Source of the DNA: Melanocharis versteri
Lineage: Eukaryota; Chordata; Aves; Passeriformes; Melanocharitidae
Assembly (NCBI GenBank): GCA_013397845.1
Contig: VZTG01005248.1
Span: forward strand, 3,356,341 to 3,420,340
Direction of reading: 5' to 3'
DNA: 64,000 bases
In this document: piece by piece, positions 50,606-62,315 of the stretch
Numbering within the stretch: position 1 is the first letter of the stretch
Layout: the number at the start of each line of letters is the position of its first letter
Made by a program: the position numbers and the translations under genes
Notes under the pieces: model-generated
What the model saw: only the letters and a program-made list of their open reading frames with translations
Told to the model about the DNA's origin: nothing
Databases searched by the model: none

Positions 50606-53429
50606 ATCTAGTTTCCCAGATACACTTCCATTATCACTAATGGATTAGATCCCATTTGAGACACTATATGAGTTCAAGTTCTTTATGACATTCTCATTTA
50701 ACTGGAGCTAAACAACTGTGGCTCTCAACTGCAAAATGTCAGGTAAGACTTTCTTTTTTATTTTTAGCCTGCAGAAAAATTATGAACTTTGAATGGATAT
50801 CTTTCAAGAAAATATTGTTCCTAACAAATAATTCATGATTTTTTTCTACATACTGATCCTTACAAACAAATAGCTCTTCCATCTTCACTTTTACAAAGTT
50901 TAGCATGATTCATACTATGAACCATGTCAGAGTAAATGAAATATATATTGTGTCTACAATACAGGCTGGCATCTTGACAAGAAGAGATAACAGTACAAAA
51001 AGAATTTATTGATGTGAAACTGTAGCACACAAATTAATTTCCTTCTTCCCCAAAACACACAAATATAATAACAGTGCTTAGCAATTCTCAGAGACAATGC
51101 TCTGCATCAATTAATTTCTAGTTTCTGTGTGATATCATGATGAAGTGGGATTCAACCACCCCATAAGGAACTAGAGAGATGTGACACTTACCCACATGCA
51201 CAGGACTCAAAATTAAAAGGTGGACGTTTCCAAGCACAGTAGGAAAAGTCATATTAATGGACTTAGAAGCTAACAGAAGTATCCGATTTCTTTTAAAGGA
51301 GAGAAATCATGCTCTGCAGATTGAATTCAAGGGGTTTTAAACCTTTGAGAGGAATACCTAGTGACAGCAAGGATCAAAGAGTCATAGGAAACTAAGAATT
51401 TAACAGGGGATGCTGAGGTCTAACCAACTCACAAACAACTTGTAGACAACGGGTCTGTGTTATCTGGCCTATGTCCCCTAGCCAATGGGTATTTTAGTAC
51501 CAGTGCACCACAGCAGCTCTAGGGAGGCTCTGAATTCAGCCACAGGCCAGCAAAACTGAAAGATCAGTAAGATTCATCTTTCTTCTTTGAGAAGCAAACT
51601 TCCTGGTCTTTGCTAAGCTCAAAATTTTGTAGGATCTATGATCTAATAACCTCTGTCAGTATGGATAAAATCTTCTTGTCTGAGAAACAGACAATAAAGA
51701 CGAAAATTTCCGTCTTGCTACAAGGGGATACTATAGTTTGGGAGTCACCTTTCTCCACTGTGCTTGCAGACCCTCAGGGGGCACAGTGGCTGACTGTGAG
51801 TTCCTACAAACATTGCAAGTGGAATTATCTATCTCAGAATTTAAATATAAAGATTTAACTATTGGCTTTAGGCAGAAGTCCTCTTCCCCCTTTGCAAAGA
51901 AGATAGCTGTGGAACCAAGAGACAAAGTGAATAGCTTTTTGTTGATATAAGAATTCATTGCAGATAAATCGTAGTCTACTGAATATCTTCATGCCCTGAT
52001 CATCAGAGAAAGGAGGCAAATGTATTTTAAAGGCATTTTTGGGGCACTTCCAAATGGGCATTTACTAAAAAATGTGCTTTTACTAAAAAATGTGCATTTA
52101 CTAAAAATGCAACAGCTATGAACACTCAGACAGCCCTGTCCAAACCTGTTCAGACACCATCAGCCACATAGCTAAGGCCTCTAAATGTCTAGATAAAGTT
52201 ACAGATGTTTATCAAGGGTAGACCCAGGCTTTCCTCAAGAGCACTCAAAATAACTTTCTACTTTATGAGCCCACAAGAATCTACCGAGGAATTGCCAGAA
52301 CACATTAGAATCCCTGAGCCCACTGTATTGGTTAAATGACAGACACACTCACAGAGATTGCCTCCAGATATCCAACAAGAGAATGATGGGGTTAGAAAAT
52401 CAGCAGGATCTAGACATACTCTGCATGTGGCCTCTGCTAGAGGGATTGTTTCACTGGGGTATAATTATGTACTCAATATGTATTGTTCAGTTCATTCTTG
52501 TTTAAAGTCCTCGGGTTTTTTAAACTGAACAAATTCCATTCTTCTATACTTTTTCTTCCTTCATTGTAAGAGAATATATGTCTTCCTCTTCTTGATCTAC
52601 TATCAGAAATCATGGCAGGACTTATATGCACTTGAGTAATGCAATCTGGGACCTCACTGTAGTCTGGGCAGCAAGGGTTAATTGCAATGTGTTTTCCACC
52701 TGACTGAAACACCATCTGGTCTCTAATCCAGTCCTGGATCTGTCAGGTACATTTGGATCACCATGACATCTTGTAAACAGGACAGCAGCAAGGAGTAATT
52801 GCTAAAGAAGAATGCAGGCTAACTCTAACTCTGAAATTAAGGCCTACTCATAAGCCAGGTTTAGTGAATTTAATTTCCATTTTTTTGTACATGGTTCACT
52901 GAGACTAATCTGCCTACTATGAAAAATGTGTATCTCAGAGAAGGAAAATAGTCAGTCAGAATCCCTTGTTTCGTTCTCTTTTTCCTAAGATATACTACAC
53001 TCAAATTCTTGTTATGAGAAAAAGGGAACATCTAGCAGATACAAAGTCAAATGAAAAACTTGTGGCCTTACACTAGGAACAGCAAAATTACCATCATCAT
53101 TGGAAAGTGGTGTCTCTGAAATGTGTAGATGTGGAACTCCTTTTCTCAGACTTCCAATTATAAGATCCAGCATTGCAGTAGGTGTTCATACCAAAGAAGA
53201 GTTAGTTAATGTTAACTTAACCCAAAAGAAGTTGTAAAGGAGAAACTGTTTTCTTGCTCTCCTTTTTATCCCATAAAAGGTTGATATCAACATGCTGTCT
53301 CAGCTGAACTTGTAAGTGTGTAAATAGAAGAAAAATAGTCCATATTTAAAAATTCTTCACTCTGTAATTTATTTTTTTTTTTTATATTAACTACTCATAT
53401 CCTGTTCAGGGAATGTTGTCAGATTATTC
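50606..53429. other. Unique non-coding DNA
   Basis: Only an 18-bp minisatellite (52059-52109) is recognisable. A CR1-like phrase near 52525 (aaactgaacaaattcc) is too short to call. Confidence 0.5.
52059..52109 (+). repeat. 18-bp minisatellite, 2.8 copies
   Basis: Units catttactaaaaaatgtg (52059-52076), cttttactaaaaaatgtg (52077-52094) and a partial catttactaaaaatg (52095-52109). The copies differ at one or two positions. Confidence 0.95.
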
Positions 53430-53600
53430 AGGAATGCAATAAGGAAGCTTAAGATCCACTTGGAATTGAACGTGGCAAGGGATATCTAGGATAACAAGAA
53501 GAGCTTCTTCAAGTACATCAGTAACAAAAGGAACACTAGTGAAAAGGCAGGCCTACTGCTGAGTGGGGGAGCTACGTTTCATGACTGAGGAACAAATTCA
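53430..53600 (+). mobile_element. CR1 LINE internal fragment (ORF2)
   Basis: The plus strand encodes the linker and early reverse-transcriptase region of CR1 ORF2. KIHLELNVARDI is followed by a stop and then DNKKSFFKYISNKR and a GLLLSG motif. The in-frame TAG shows it is dead. Both ends are missing and no CR1 tail follows. The position within ORF2 is upstream of the region kept in the copy at 10420-10663. Confidence 0.88.
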
Positions 53601-55982
53601 TCCACACTATATGGTATGGAAGAAGGAATTATTTTTTGAAGTGGATTATGTCAGCATGGAAGATGTGTGTGTCCTTTGAAATCCTGTCTGGTTTTAATGT
53701 TTTTTCCATCATGGACACAATCTGAGTTATAACAAATATTAACTTCAGAGTTCAAAGCAATCTCATGAGGGAAGAAGCTGCAATGTCAGTTCAGACAAAG
53801 ACCCCTGGCCATGCTTAGCACCAAGGCAGTCTTTCCAACTCTGGACTCCAGAGATTGCTTGGGATCATTTCTCATCCAAACTTCATGTAAGTATATACAA
53901 TACCTACAGCAGCTACCTCCTGCTCTGAGATTTGATTTTCATCATTAAGTAGTCTAACTTGCGGATGGGCCAACTATGCCAAGTACTAGAGTACTGCAAC
54001 TCAGACAAGTGGCACAAAGTTGCTTTTAAGCTATTCTGTGGTCTTTGCATTCTGTTTGGTTTTGCTCTACTCTACCTGCTCTCAGAGTCAAGCACAATGA
54101 TGGAGCATTGAACCTAGTCTAGTTTATTTACACCTGACAAGATGCAGGTAGCTTTAGAAAAATGTAAGTTTAAAATTTTCAGCAAGGAAGACTGAATCCA
54201 TCAAAGCACTCTGTTTCCCATCTGCTAACTGGATTCTTGTAATAATAGCAAAAAACACCCCTATTATATACTTCTTTTAAAGAATGCATTTCCTATCACA
54301 AAGAAGCAAAGTTTTTGCACTGACTTAGCATTCCTTTTAAATTTTTTTTTCCCAGAGCAAGGACTCTGATTTCCATTCCAATCACATTTTCTATTTAATG
54401 AAAAGTATTTTCACAAAGTTCCAACTAATAACTGATTAAACCAGCACCAGAAACATATTTTTTTGTTTATTAGTTTCTTTTCTGACATCCAATGTCTATG
54501 CAGACATAAGGTACTGTAACTTCTTTTGAAATGACGTTATTCATGAGTATGCACTTCTGCTTCTAATTTAAAAACTCAAGACTTCTAACTTTTTTTTTTT
54601 TTCCCCAAATGACTTCTGTATTAAAGTTTGTTTTGGGGCATTTTTCATATCAGTAGGGTGAGATTAGCATTGACATTTGTCATGAACTACTGAAGAGAGA
54701 GAAGGAATGCAGTGTTGATAGCAGTTTTCGATTTCCATCATACCAGCCTCAGAGCTCTTGCTGACATTATAACACTAACTCAAATATTAACATAAAATAT
54801 TAAAAATACTATATGGACGCTGGCTGTGAATACTTGCTGGGAATGCTGAAGAGATGTTTTGCTCACAATAAATACTTAGAACATTGTATGAAATGTCATG
54901 AGCATTAACTGCAAAAAAGAGCTTTCAACAGAGTACTGAAGTTGTGGCAAAGCCCTCCACTTGGAGAAAACAGACTAAAAGGCAGCAATAGTTTTCACTT
55001 AAGTGGCCTTATTCTTCACTGCAGTGAACTTACTATAGTAATTCATACTTGCCAGTAAGGCTGACATATTACAATAGGAAGATTCACAAAGACATAAACT
55101 GTCACATGACACAGGGTGAAGGAGAACTAAACAGAAAGACTTTGCAAGGGTGGTTTTGTGATACAGTTGTCAGAACAAGACTTGCACTAAATACCACTTA
55201 CTTTGTTTCTGAACATGGGCAAGTCTCTTAGGCCTAAATCCTGGTCTTACTGAAGTTTAAAGGAAAACATCCCTTTATATCTGATGGAGAAAAAGTCTTT
55301 AAAAGCACAACTCACTTTACAAATGTTGACATTATATGGGTCAATAAGAAGGGTAAAAGATGTACATTTTTTAACTTAGAGGCAGTTTGATGAGGATTTA
55401 TTCTTGCCTCAGTGTTGTGTCATCCCTTCGAATTTACAGATCTCCTTCTCACAGTGAGAAAAACCAAATTAACCCCTGAAAATTACCTCCTCACAATATT
55501 CTTGTAAGCATAAAATTCGAGGTTATCATGGCACTGAGGCACTATCCATGTGGTACAAACTTCAGCTGTATATAAGACACCTGACTCTTTACAACATAAC
55601 GTGCACAGATTTGTGAGTATAGTGATGTAAGCCTGCACTGCAAAGGCTACAGGTTACCTTTGCCAAGCTTCAAAACCTCATTGATGCCTATCATAGATGG
55701 AAAGTTGATGCCAACTTGACTTTTACCTCTGGGAAATTGAGATAAAGTAAAATACAAAAGGTCTGGCTGATGCAACGACTCCAGACTATAAACACCCCTG
55801 AATTATGGAAATGCCTGGTCTACAATGCCAGCTATCTCTTATAAGCTTCAAACCCTGTCTCTGAACTAAGGTGTTTATCAATTTATAAATCTATTAAAAA
55901 AAACCACTCTGCAGTTCAGAAGTAAAAGTTAGGATGCAACCCTACTCTTCTTCGCATTTTGTGAATGCTTTTGCCTCACAAA
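53601..55982. other. Unique AT-rich non-coding DNA
   Basis: No gene was recognised. T-runs occur at 53369-53383 (just upstream) and 54590-54602. A MIR-like 14-base phrase near 55219 is too short to call. Confidence 0.5.
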
Positions 55983-56247
55983 TGTGCTGCCTTTGACTGC
56001 AATGGAGATAATTTTCTTCACAACTGTTAGTATGGGGCTATGTTTTAGATTTGTGCTGGAAATCGTGTTAATAACACAGACATGCTTCAGTTATTGCTGA
56101 ACAGTGTTTACACAGAGTCTAGGTGTTTTCTGCTCTTCACCCCACAAGTGAGAAGGCTGAGGGTGCACAAGGAATGGGAGGGGACACAGCCAGGATACAT
56201 GGCCCCAAATTATCCAAGACCATATGGTAGCATATAAAGCTCAGCAT
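55983..56247 (+). mobile_element. ERVL-like LTR, 5' half of an interrupted copy
   Basis: The plus strand starts TGTGCTGCCTTTGACTGC and continues 'ataattttcttcaca', 'tatggggctatgttttagat', 'ttgtgctggaaatcgtgtta', 'ataacacagacatg', 'gtttacacagagtctagg' and 'gggaggggacacagccagga'. This is the U3 region of the same LTR family as the minus-strand copy at 10893-11469. It reaches a TATA box (tataaa at 56233-56238) and then stops matching. The remaining half of the LTR resumes at about 57802. Confidence 0.85.
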
Positions 56248-57180
56248 TGTTACAGGCAGAGTGGCAGCTTCAGACAAACTTTACGAGAGAGGATAAAGCC
56301 CTCCTGTTAACAAAAACCTGAACTTTCAGGATAAACGAGACTTCCTAACAGAGTCTTTCTAATGTTAGCGAGTAAGGCATTACTGTGTTCTTGGCCAAGA
56401 GGGGTGTGTGTGTGGCTGAAAAAGTTCCAGCTGCCACACAGACACTGATACAAAACTTTTTCACTTATTTATACACTTTTAGCAAAGAAATTAATGTTCA
56501 TTAAGTTACATAATCCTAAATTACATGATCTTCTTCATTAACTAGTATTCTATTCTCTATTCGTTATGGATCTCTCGCTCTTGATCCTAATTTGGTCCAC
56601 ATTCTTTAGTCCTTTTGTTATTTTTTTCTCAGATATGAAATCTCCAGCTTTCCAGGCCTTAATCTCCTCTGTATCTTCTGGTTACTCCAATAGCCTTGAA
56701 GGATCATAAATTTAAGATCCCAGATTTAAAATCTTAAATACCTTTGGCTTTGTTTATTAAAGCTTGTCAGGGTTAGTTTTAACAAACTTAAGATTTTGAT
56801 GATTTAATGATGAAAGTAACAAAAAAAGTCCATGAAGAAACTTAATAAAGTGCTGGCTAAAAGTGGGCACTGATTACATTTAATTAAAGCAACTAATTAA
56901 AAATTAGTTAGGAAAGTTAGATAATTCCCATTGAGTCACAAGATATGGAAAGGACCCACTTGCTTTCTAAACTCCTTCTTAGAGACTTTGTCAACTGTTT
57001 ATGTCTAAATGATTATACAGGTGTAATTGAACCTGTACACAACTTTGTCCTGCAAGATTAAGGATGGTAAACCAGATATATTTATATAAATATGTATGAT
57101 TTATTATGATAATGATTAGAATGAAATTAGAATGAAAAATATCTTAGTCAGAAGTATTTACTACACAACATAGCTATATA

Positions 57181-57237
57181 AGCTATAATAACGAGCTAAT
57201 AAGCTATAATAATAGCTAATAAGCTATAACAACTATT
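57181..57237. repeat. 20/21-bp AT-rich tandem repeat, 2.8 copies
   Basis: Units agctataataacgagctaata (57181-57201), agctataataatagctaata (57202-57221) and a partial third copy agctataacaactatt (57222-57237). It lies inside the putative nested element. Confidence 0.92.
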
Positions 57238-57268
57238 GTGATATAGAGAACTATTTTGAAGCAATATC

Positions 57269-57300
57269 AAAGCAATTATATTAAAGCAATTGTATTAAAG
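57269..57300. repeat. 14-bp tandem repeat
   Basis: aaagcaattatatt (57269-57282), aaagcaattgtatt (57283-57296), then the start of a third copy. It lies just after the 20/21-bp array. Confidence 0.92.
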
Positions 57301-57493
57301 CTAGCAGAACAATTATTAACTAGAAATTGATGTTACTCACCTATGACAATGTCCATGGGTAAATCTTTCTCTCAGCTTCCAGGAGTAAGAGGAGTTACCA
57401 TGACGGATGTCCCCACTCAAGTGAGGAATTTCCATACATACACTTCAAGAAGGGGTATGTCAGAAGATACTGCCATTAAAATCTGGGACTGGG

Positions 57494-57501
57494 CTTTTAT
57501 A
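57494..57501 (-). promoter_or_regulatory. TATA box of the putative nested LTR
   Basis: cttttata on the plus strand reads TATAAAAG on the minus strand, followed by CCC. The position relative to the proposed LTR start fits a U3 promoter. Confidence 0.45.
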
Positions 57502-57801
57502 GTTCAGTGTAAAGTGATTGACTGTCAGTCATATGTCCCCAGGCCAGCTATGTCAGCTCAGCAACTTTGGATAAGTTATTAATAGTATCACTTTTTTGTT
57601 CCTTTATGCAATTATTGTACCAATGTCAGGATGTTTATCTTTGGGACTGATGAGTCAGGCTGGTTTCAGCATTATTCAACACCAAAAGGAGAATGATGGT
57701 CCCTTCTTCATTTAATGCTGATAGCTTTGCAAACAGGGCATTGTTCGAGTTGTTTTCCCTGCTCCAGGCAGAGCATCCTTGTACAAGCACATGAGTTTGC
57801 T

Positions 57802-58156
57802 GACCATATGCTCAGCATATAGAGCTGGGAAAAGAGAAAAGAAGGGGAGGGGGGAACAACAGCATGACACCATGACTTTCAGAGTGGTGGCTTTCTCTTC
57901 CCAAGTAACCCCTGCATGTGACGGAGCCCTGCTCTCCTGGGGATGGATGAATGCCTGCCTAACCATGGGAAGTGGTGAATGGATTCTATGTTTCACTTTG
58001 CTTCTGTGTGTGGCTTTTGTTTTACCTATTAACCGTCTTTATCCCAACTCACAACTTTTCTCCCTTTTACTCTTCCAATCCTCTACCCATCCCACTGGAA
58101 GAGAGTGAGGAAGAAGCTCTGTGGGGCTAATTTCCAGCTGGGGTTAAATAATGACA
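57802..58156 (+). mobile_element. ERVL-like LTR, 3' half of an interrupted copy
   Basis: This continues the LTR family of 55983-56247: a TATA-like region 'gctcagcatatagagctggg', then 'cttcccaagtaacccctgca', 'gacggagccctgctctcctg', 'taaccatgggaagtggtgaa', 'ttttacctattaaccgtctt' (decayed ATTAAA-type polyadenylation region) and 'cttttactcttccaatcctc', ending 'ctggggttaaataatgaca'. Added to the 5' half it gives about 600 bp, close to the 577 bp of the minus-strand copy. Its first 25 bases repeat the last 25 of the 5' half with a few changes (gaccatatg at both 56218-56226 and 57802-57810). Confidence 0.85.
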
Positions 58157-61100
58157 GTTTAGGCTGACATTTCATGCAGAGAGATTTGGGAATATTCTAA
58201 CATTTCAAATATATTTATATACATATATCCATATAATATGTTCTTTCAAACACTTCAAGGCACGTATATCACTTTGAATCTCTTTGTATAAATATATATG
58301 TATAAAAGCCATAGTTGACTTACAGATAAAAATTTGCCCTCATCAATATAGCTTGCTGAGCCCCATGCTCGTATGAGTCGAAGATGCACCTGCTTCTACA
58401 TGAGCCTGGGTGTATGGATCAGTCTCACGAGGATCCACACCTGAGGCTCTGTTGTCCTTTGACACCTGTTAGCCAGAGGCTGCTCTAGAGAACATCTTCT
58501 GCAGAAATCTGTGTTTCTGCTAGAGCAGGGTTCAAATATGTGAAACAGCAACTTCTTGAAGAAGATGAAGAAAGCACCCACAAACAGGCATGAGCCACGT
58601 GGGAATGCAGGGCAAACACAAGAAAATACAAGCACCTTTCCCTCACCATAAGAATTTCCCAACAGCTGTCTTCCAAGAAGAAAAATGCTGTCATTACCTT
58701 AGCAGAGATTTTGGTGGAACAAACCTATTCACCTAATTTAAATACAGCAGAATTTTTTTATTCTTATTCAAGCCTCAGCTTATTCTAGAAGCATGAAATA
58801 CCTCAAAAGCATTTTGTAACTTTATGTTTAAACTAAGGGAGCTCTCTTTCCCATTAACACAGAAATTGAGATCTATCAAATGAGAAATAGACATAACACC
58901 CATTAATAATAACATGAGTTCCATGCATAAAAGTATGGAACAAAACACTTCTGTTCACCTTTGGAAGTAATTTTTTCTGTATTAAGTGCAAAGCCTCTAA
59001 AACAATAGGCATGCCTCAGACCACTTCTCGCAATACAAAATAGTTGTACCAATATAAATATGATTTTATTTTAAAAAGTGCATCTAAGCTGACAAACAGT
59101 GAGCTGTGGCCCAGCGATAAACTCTGGGAAATGGGGTTTATAATGGAAACACTGACAGATTTCCTGCCCCTACAGCACTATCGTTATCTATTGCATTGCA
59201 CATTAAGTGCACATACCACCTGATAAATACATAGCATGTTAAATCTGATAAAACTTTTACTGAATCAAATAGACAAGGAGTTGAACATGATAAACAAGCT
59301 CCTGTATCTGATCCATCAGTTTCAGAATAGATAAGTAAACAACTGAACATGATACAGTACATCACTGTCAGGTGATTAAGGTCACCCATTGCGAATTGCC
59401 ACTCTCTGACTAAAAAGCTATTGTTGAAAAATCTGTCCAGAAGGTTTTATTTGTCCATTTTTAATTGGTTCCACAAGCCTTTAACTAAAATTTGTGAACT
59501 GATTAATGCAAAGGCACTCGTACATAACAGTACTCAAAAGAGTGTGCAGCTACCTGCTTTAATCTCTTTGCCAATGTGGACACTCCCTTTATGCAAAAAG
59601 GTGTACTCATTTTATAATATATGTTAAGTATTTTTTCAAGAATGACTCAGAAGGTGAAATATCGTAAAATCAGGAACATATTTGGTCAAGAGAAAAACTG
59701 AGTAAAAATTATTTCATTAAATTTTTGACAGTAGGAACCACAAGAAGACCTTTCCTGCTGAAAAAAAGCTATTTTAGCAGGTCAATTTTGCAGAAGTGTG
59801 AAAAGCTGCAGTGAGAAAAGAACAGAACTAACAGCAGGCTACAGAAGAAAATGTGTTGTCAAGCATGATCTAGAAAGGTGACTAGATTAGCTTCTGCAAG
59901 AGAGAGCAGCGTGCTGATTACATGTCATGTGAGGCTGAACTGTTAGCTGCAGGAGTTAATATTTTATGGGAACCTTCTAAACCTGTTCAATATGTAACTG
60001 GCTTCATGTATTCCTCTGCTCTCAATTTTTTTTCTAAATGTATTTCTCAAGTGCACTTGAATGAGCCACTGCCTTTAGCTGGTAGCAGGATCAAATTAAA
60101 ATGCTCTACCTGGATGTGCATATCAGTCCTGCACACTGGCTTGTATTTTAAATATCTATAGTCTAGCCATATTTTTTTCTACCCATCACAATCATGATCT
60201 TTCCTATTCATTGGTGTTCAGAGCCAGTAAATTGTCATTTTGGTGCATGTCAGTCAGATAGTAGGACATCCAGGATCTTGTCTTTGACTCTGGTCAGTGA
60301 CTGGTCCCCAGAGCAAGGTGGAAAAGCCCCCAGCATCAACCATTACAGATGGAGCTAATCACAGTGAAGTGGATGCCGACTAATGCCCTAATAGATTTAC
60401 TTTCATAATTCTATTTTGAACATTGTCTAACTTAATAACAGCCTTATTGAGTCCCACTAAACTGTCACTGCGATTGTCTTGGCAAAGTGAGAGAAAATAA
60501 GAAAAAACATTATTTTTTATCGATGGTTCTTTTTCTTGTATGTATGTATATGCTTTTAAACTTTGATGAGAGTCCTCAGGAAAAAATGTTGCCTGACTTT
60601 TACACATTGATTAATATCTTCTCTTCCATTTAAATTTCTCTGTTTCAGTTTTCTTCATAAATTTTCAAATTCAAGATCAATCTTTGTTACCTGTAATGTC
60701 TAATGTATTTTTCCATGCAGTTTCACAGTAATAAAAAATTACAAAGAAAGACGATTTTTATATACACATCAGAATGATTCGTTTTATAAAAGCCTATTGA
60801 AAATTAAAGGGCAACTCTTAATTTAAAATTTACTCTGTAATTTCTCTTTCATTTTGCATCATTTTATTAATAGAAAAAAATGTATCGTGGTATTTTGAAT
60901 AGCCTACATTCAATCCTCCTTCATATATAATCTAGTTTGATGGATAACCTGTCAAAAATATTTTTCATCTGAGAACTTGACAATATCTCACAAGTTTGGA
61001 GTACACTATTCAAACTTTTCTTGTGTAATCTTATAATAATTTATACTGCTTTTCTTATTTAACCATAAAGGGTTTTTTGAGTGAACGATCATCGATATAA

Positions 61101-61337
61101 AAGGTCTCTCAATAGCATTAAATGCAATAACAAAGATACCCAGATATTCATTCCTCTGCAGTATTTTTTAGGATATTATCCTTATAAACTTATACACATG
61201 CACACACTTCTCTTACCTATATATAAAAGAAAATTCTGCATGCAAAGATCGTGAATTATATGAATCTGACTTCTTTAGATATGTATTATCTTTCTCAACT
61301 CCTGTGATTTCCAGGATTTTCCAAATTGCATTTCTTT

Positions 61338-61374
61338 AAGAAGGAAGGGGAGGAGAGGAGAGGAGAGGGAGGAG
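61338..61374 (+). repeat. Purine-only tract, (GGAGA)n
   Basis: Thirty-seven consecutive purines with a G-rich ggaga core. It is the G-richest purine tract in the window and could form triplex DNA. Confidence 0.95.
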
Positions 61375-61783
61375 CATCAGCACTGAAAGATCAGATACTA
61401 GGTGCTAGATTGCTTATCTGCATAAGGAAACATGTTGGGCAGTTCAGTTAGTATTTGCATACCATTTAAAAATCCTTTGGACACTTAAGGCCTGACCACA
61501 AAGCGGACTGGAAATGACATGTCCTGTTTTTAACCATCACAATCCAATAAATGCAGAAAAAAATTAAAAATAACTTTAAAGGCAAAAGAAGAGAAGAAGG
61601 GAAGGCACTTTGCTAATTTCTACATGATTCAGCTTGTTCCCCAGATGGATAAGCCACAGCTATTATTATGTCATCCATTTCATAGAATAATAGGAAAAAA
61701 TCAGTCCTAGTATAATCTGTTAGTCAGCAAATAGTTTGTCAGCATGTCCTTCATTCTTCACATTATTTGGCTACTGGTTCGAC

Positions 61784-61835
61784 TTTTTTTTCAGCTAATC
61801 TGTGCTTAATTTTTTTTAGCTAATTTGTGCTTAAT
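61784..61835 (+). repeat. 26-bp tandem duplication
   Basis: A T-run followed by cagctaatctgtgcttaat (to 61810) is repeated as a T-run followed by agctaatttgtgcttaat (to 61835), with one substitution and a 1-base difference in the repeat body. Confidence 0.9.
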
Positions 61836-61924
61836 CATGTGATGTATTTGACATTCCAGCATTAAAAAAAAAAAAAAATCTCAAGAAGAACTGTGAAAGT
61901 TCATCATTTATTCCCAGAACAGGA

Positions 61925-62315
61925 TTCCCTCTACTTTATTCAGCCTTGAAAGTTGTCTGCCCAGTCTGTTCTCAAAAACTTCCAGTAATGATAATTCCAC
62001 AGTCTCTCTAGATGGTCCTTTTCTGTGATTTATGGTTGAAAATCTTTTCCTAATACATAATCTAAATTTCCTTTGCTCTAATTTAAGACCATTACTTCTT
62101 GTTCTATCCAAGGTTGACACAGAGAACAGATTATTCCTTTCCTCTTTGTTACTACGTTCTGCATATCAAAGAGTGCTATTTTATATCGCTTCCAGCCATT
62201 TTTTTTCTTCAAATCCTATCTTTTCTTCAGAGGTCATGTTTTCAAGAACACTGCTCATTCTTCTTGTTCTTTTCTGCAATTTCTCTTATAAGCACCATTT
62301 TATAGTAATACAGTG
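61925..62315 (-). mobile_element. Ancient CR1-clade LINE, 3' portion
   Basis: The minus strand still encodes recognisable C-terminal ORF2 pieces. A 70-codon frame (61908-62120) contains RTRSNGLKLEQRKFRLCIRK and then a DNWN-region equivalent, ending in SLLEVFENRLGRQLSRL. Further upstream on the minus strand, phrases such as 'gaaaacatgacct' (reverse of aggtcatgttttc at 62232) match the older amniote CR1 types rather than the young avian ones. The divergence and lack of a sharp CR1 terminus suggest a copy older than the others in the window. Confidence 0.82.

Larger units (their letters stand above)
56248..57785 (-). mobile_element. Putative second LTR-type element inserted in the ERVL-like LTR
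   Basis: A block of about 1.54 kb separates the two halves of the plus-strand LTR. It can be bounded by TG (tgttaca at 56248) and CA (tgtaca ending at 57785), flanked by agcat (56243-56247) and agcac (57786-57790), a near-perfect 5-bp pair. On the minus strand it starts TGTACAAGGATGCTCTGCCTGG and has a good TATA box (TATAAAAG, plus-strand 57494-57501) about 285 bp in, as an LTR promoter would. Its middle holds AT-rich tandem repeats (57181-57296). No gag or pol sequence is recognisable. The boundaries are a hypothesis; the alternative is left-over internal provirus sequence. Confidence 0.45.
58157..61924. other. Unique AT-rich non-coding DNA
   Basis: No gene was recognised. It contains AT-rich tatata patches (58205-58240), a purine-only tract (61338-61374), a 26-bp tandem duplication (61784-61835) and A15 at 61864-61878. 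The open frames (up to 88 codons) lack features. Confidence 0.5.

Noticed and set aside
52059..52109. Repeat-spacer pattern as a CRISPR array
   Set aside because: The units are directly adjacent with no unique spacers, and this is vertebrate DNA. It is a minisatellite.
52500..52720. Possible old CR1 (aaactgaacaaattcc)
   Set aside because: The similarity does not continue in order on either side.
55190..55240. MIR-like phrase (gggcaagtctctta)
   Set aside because: Only 14 bases agree and the flanks do not extend the match.
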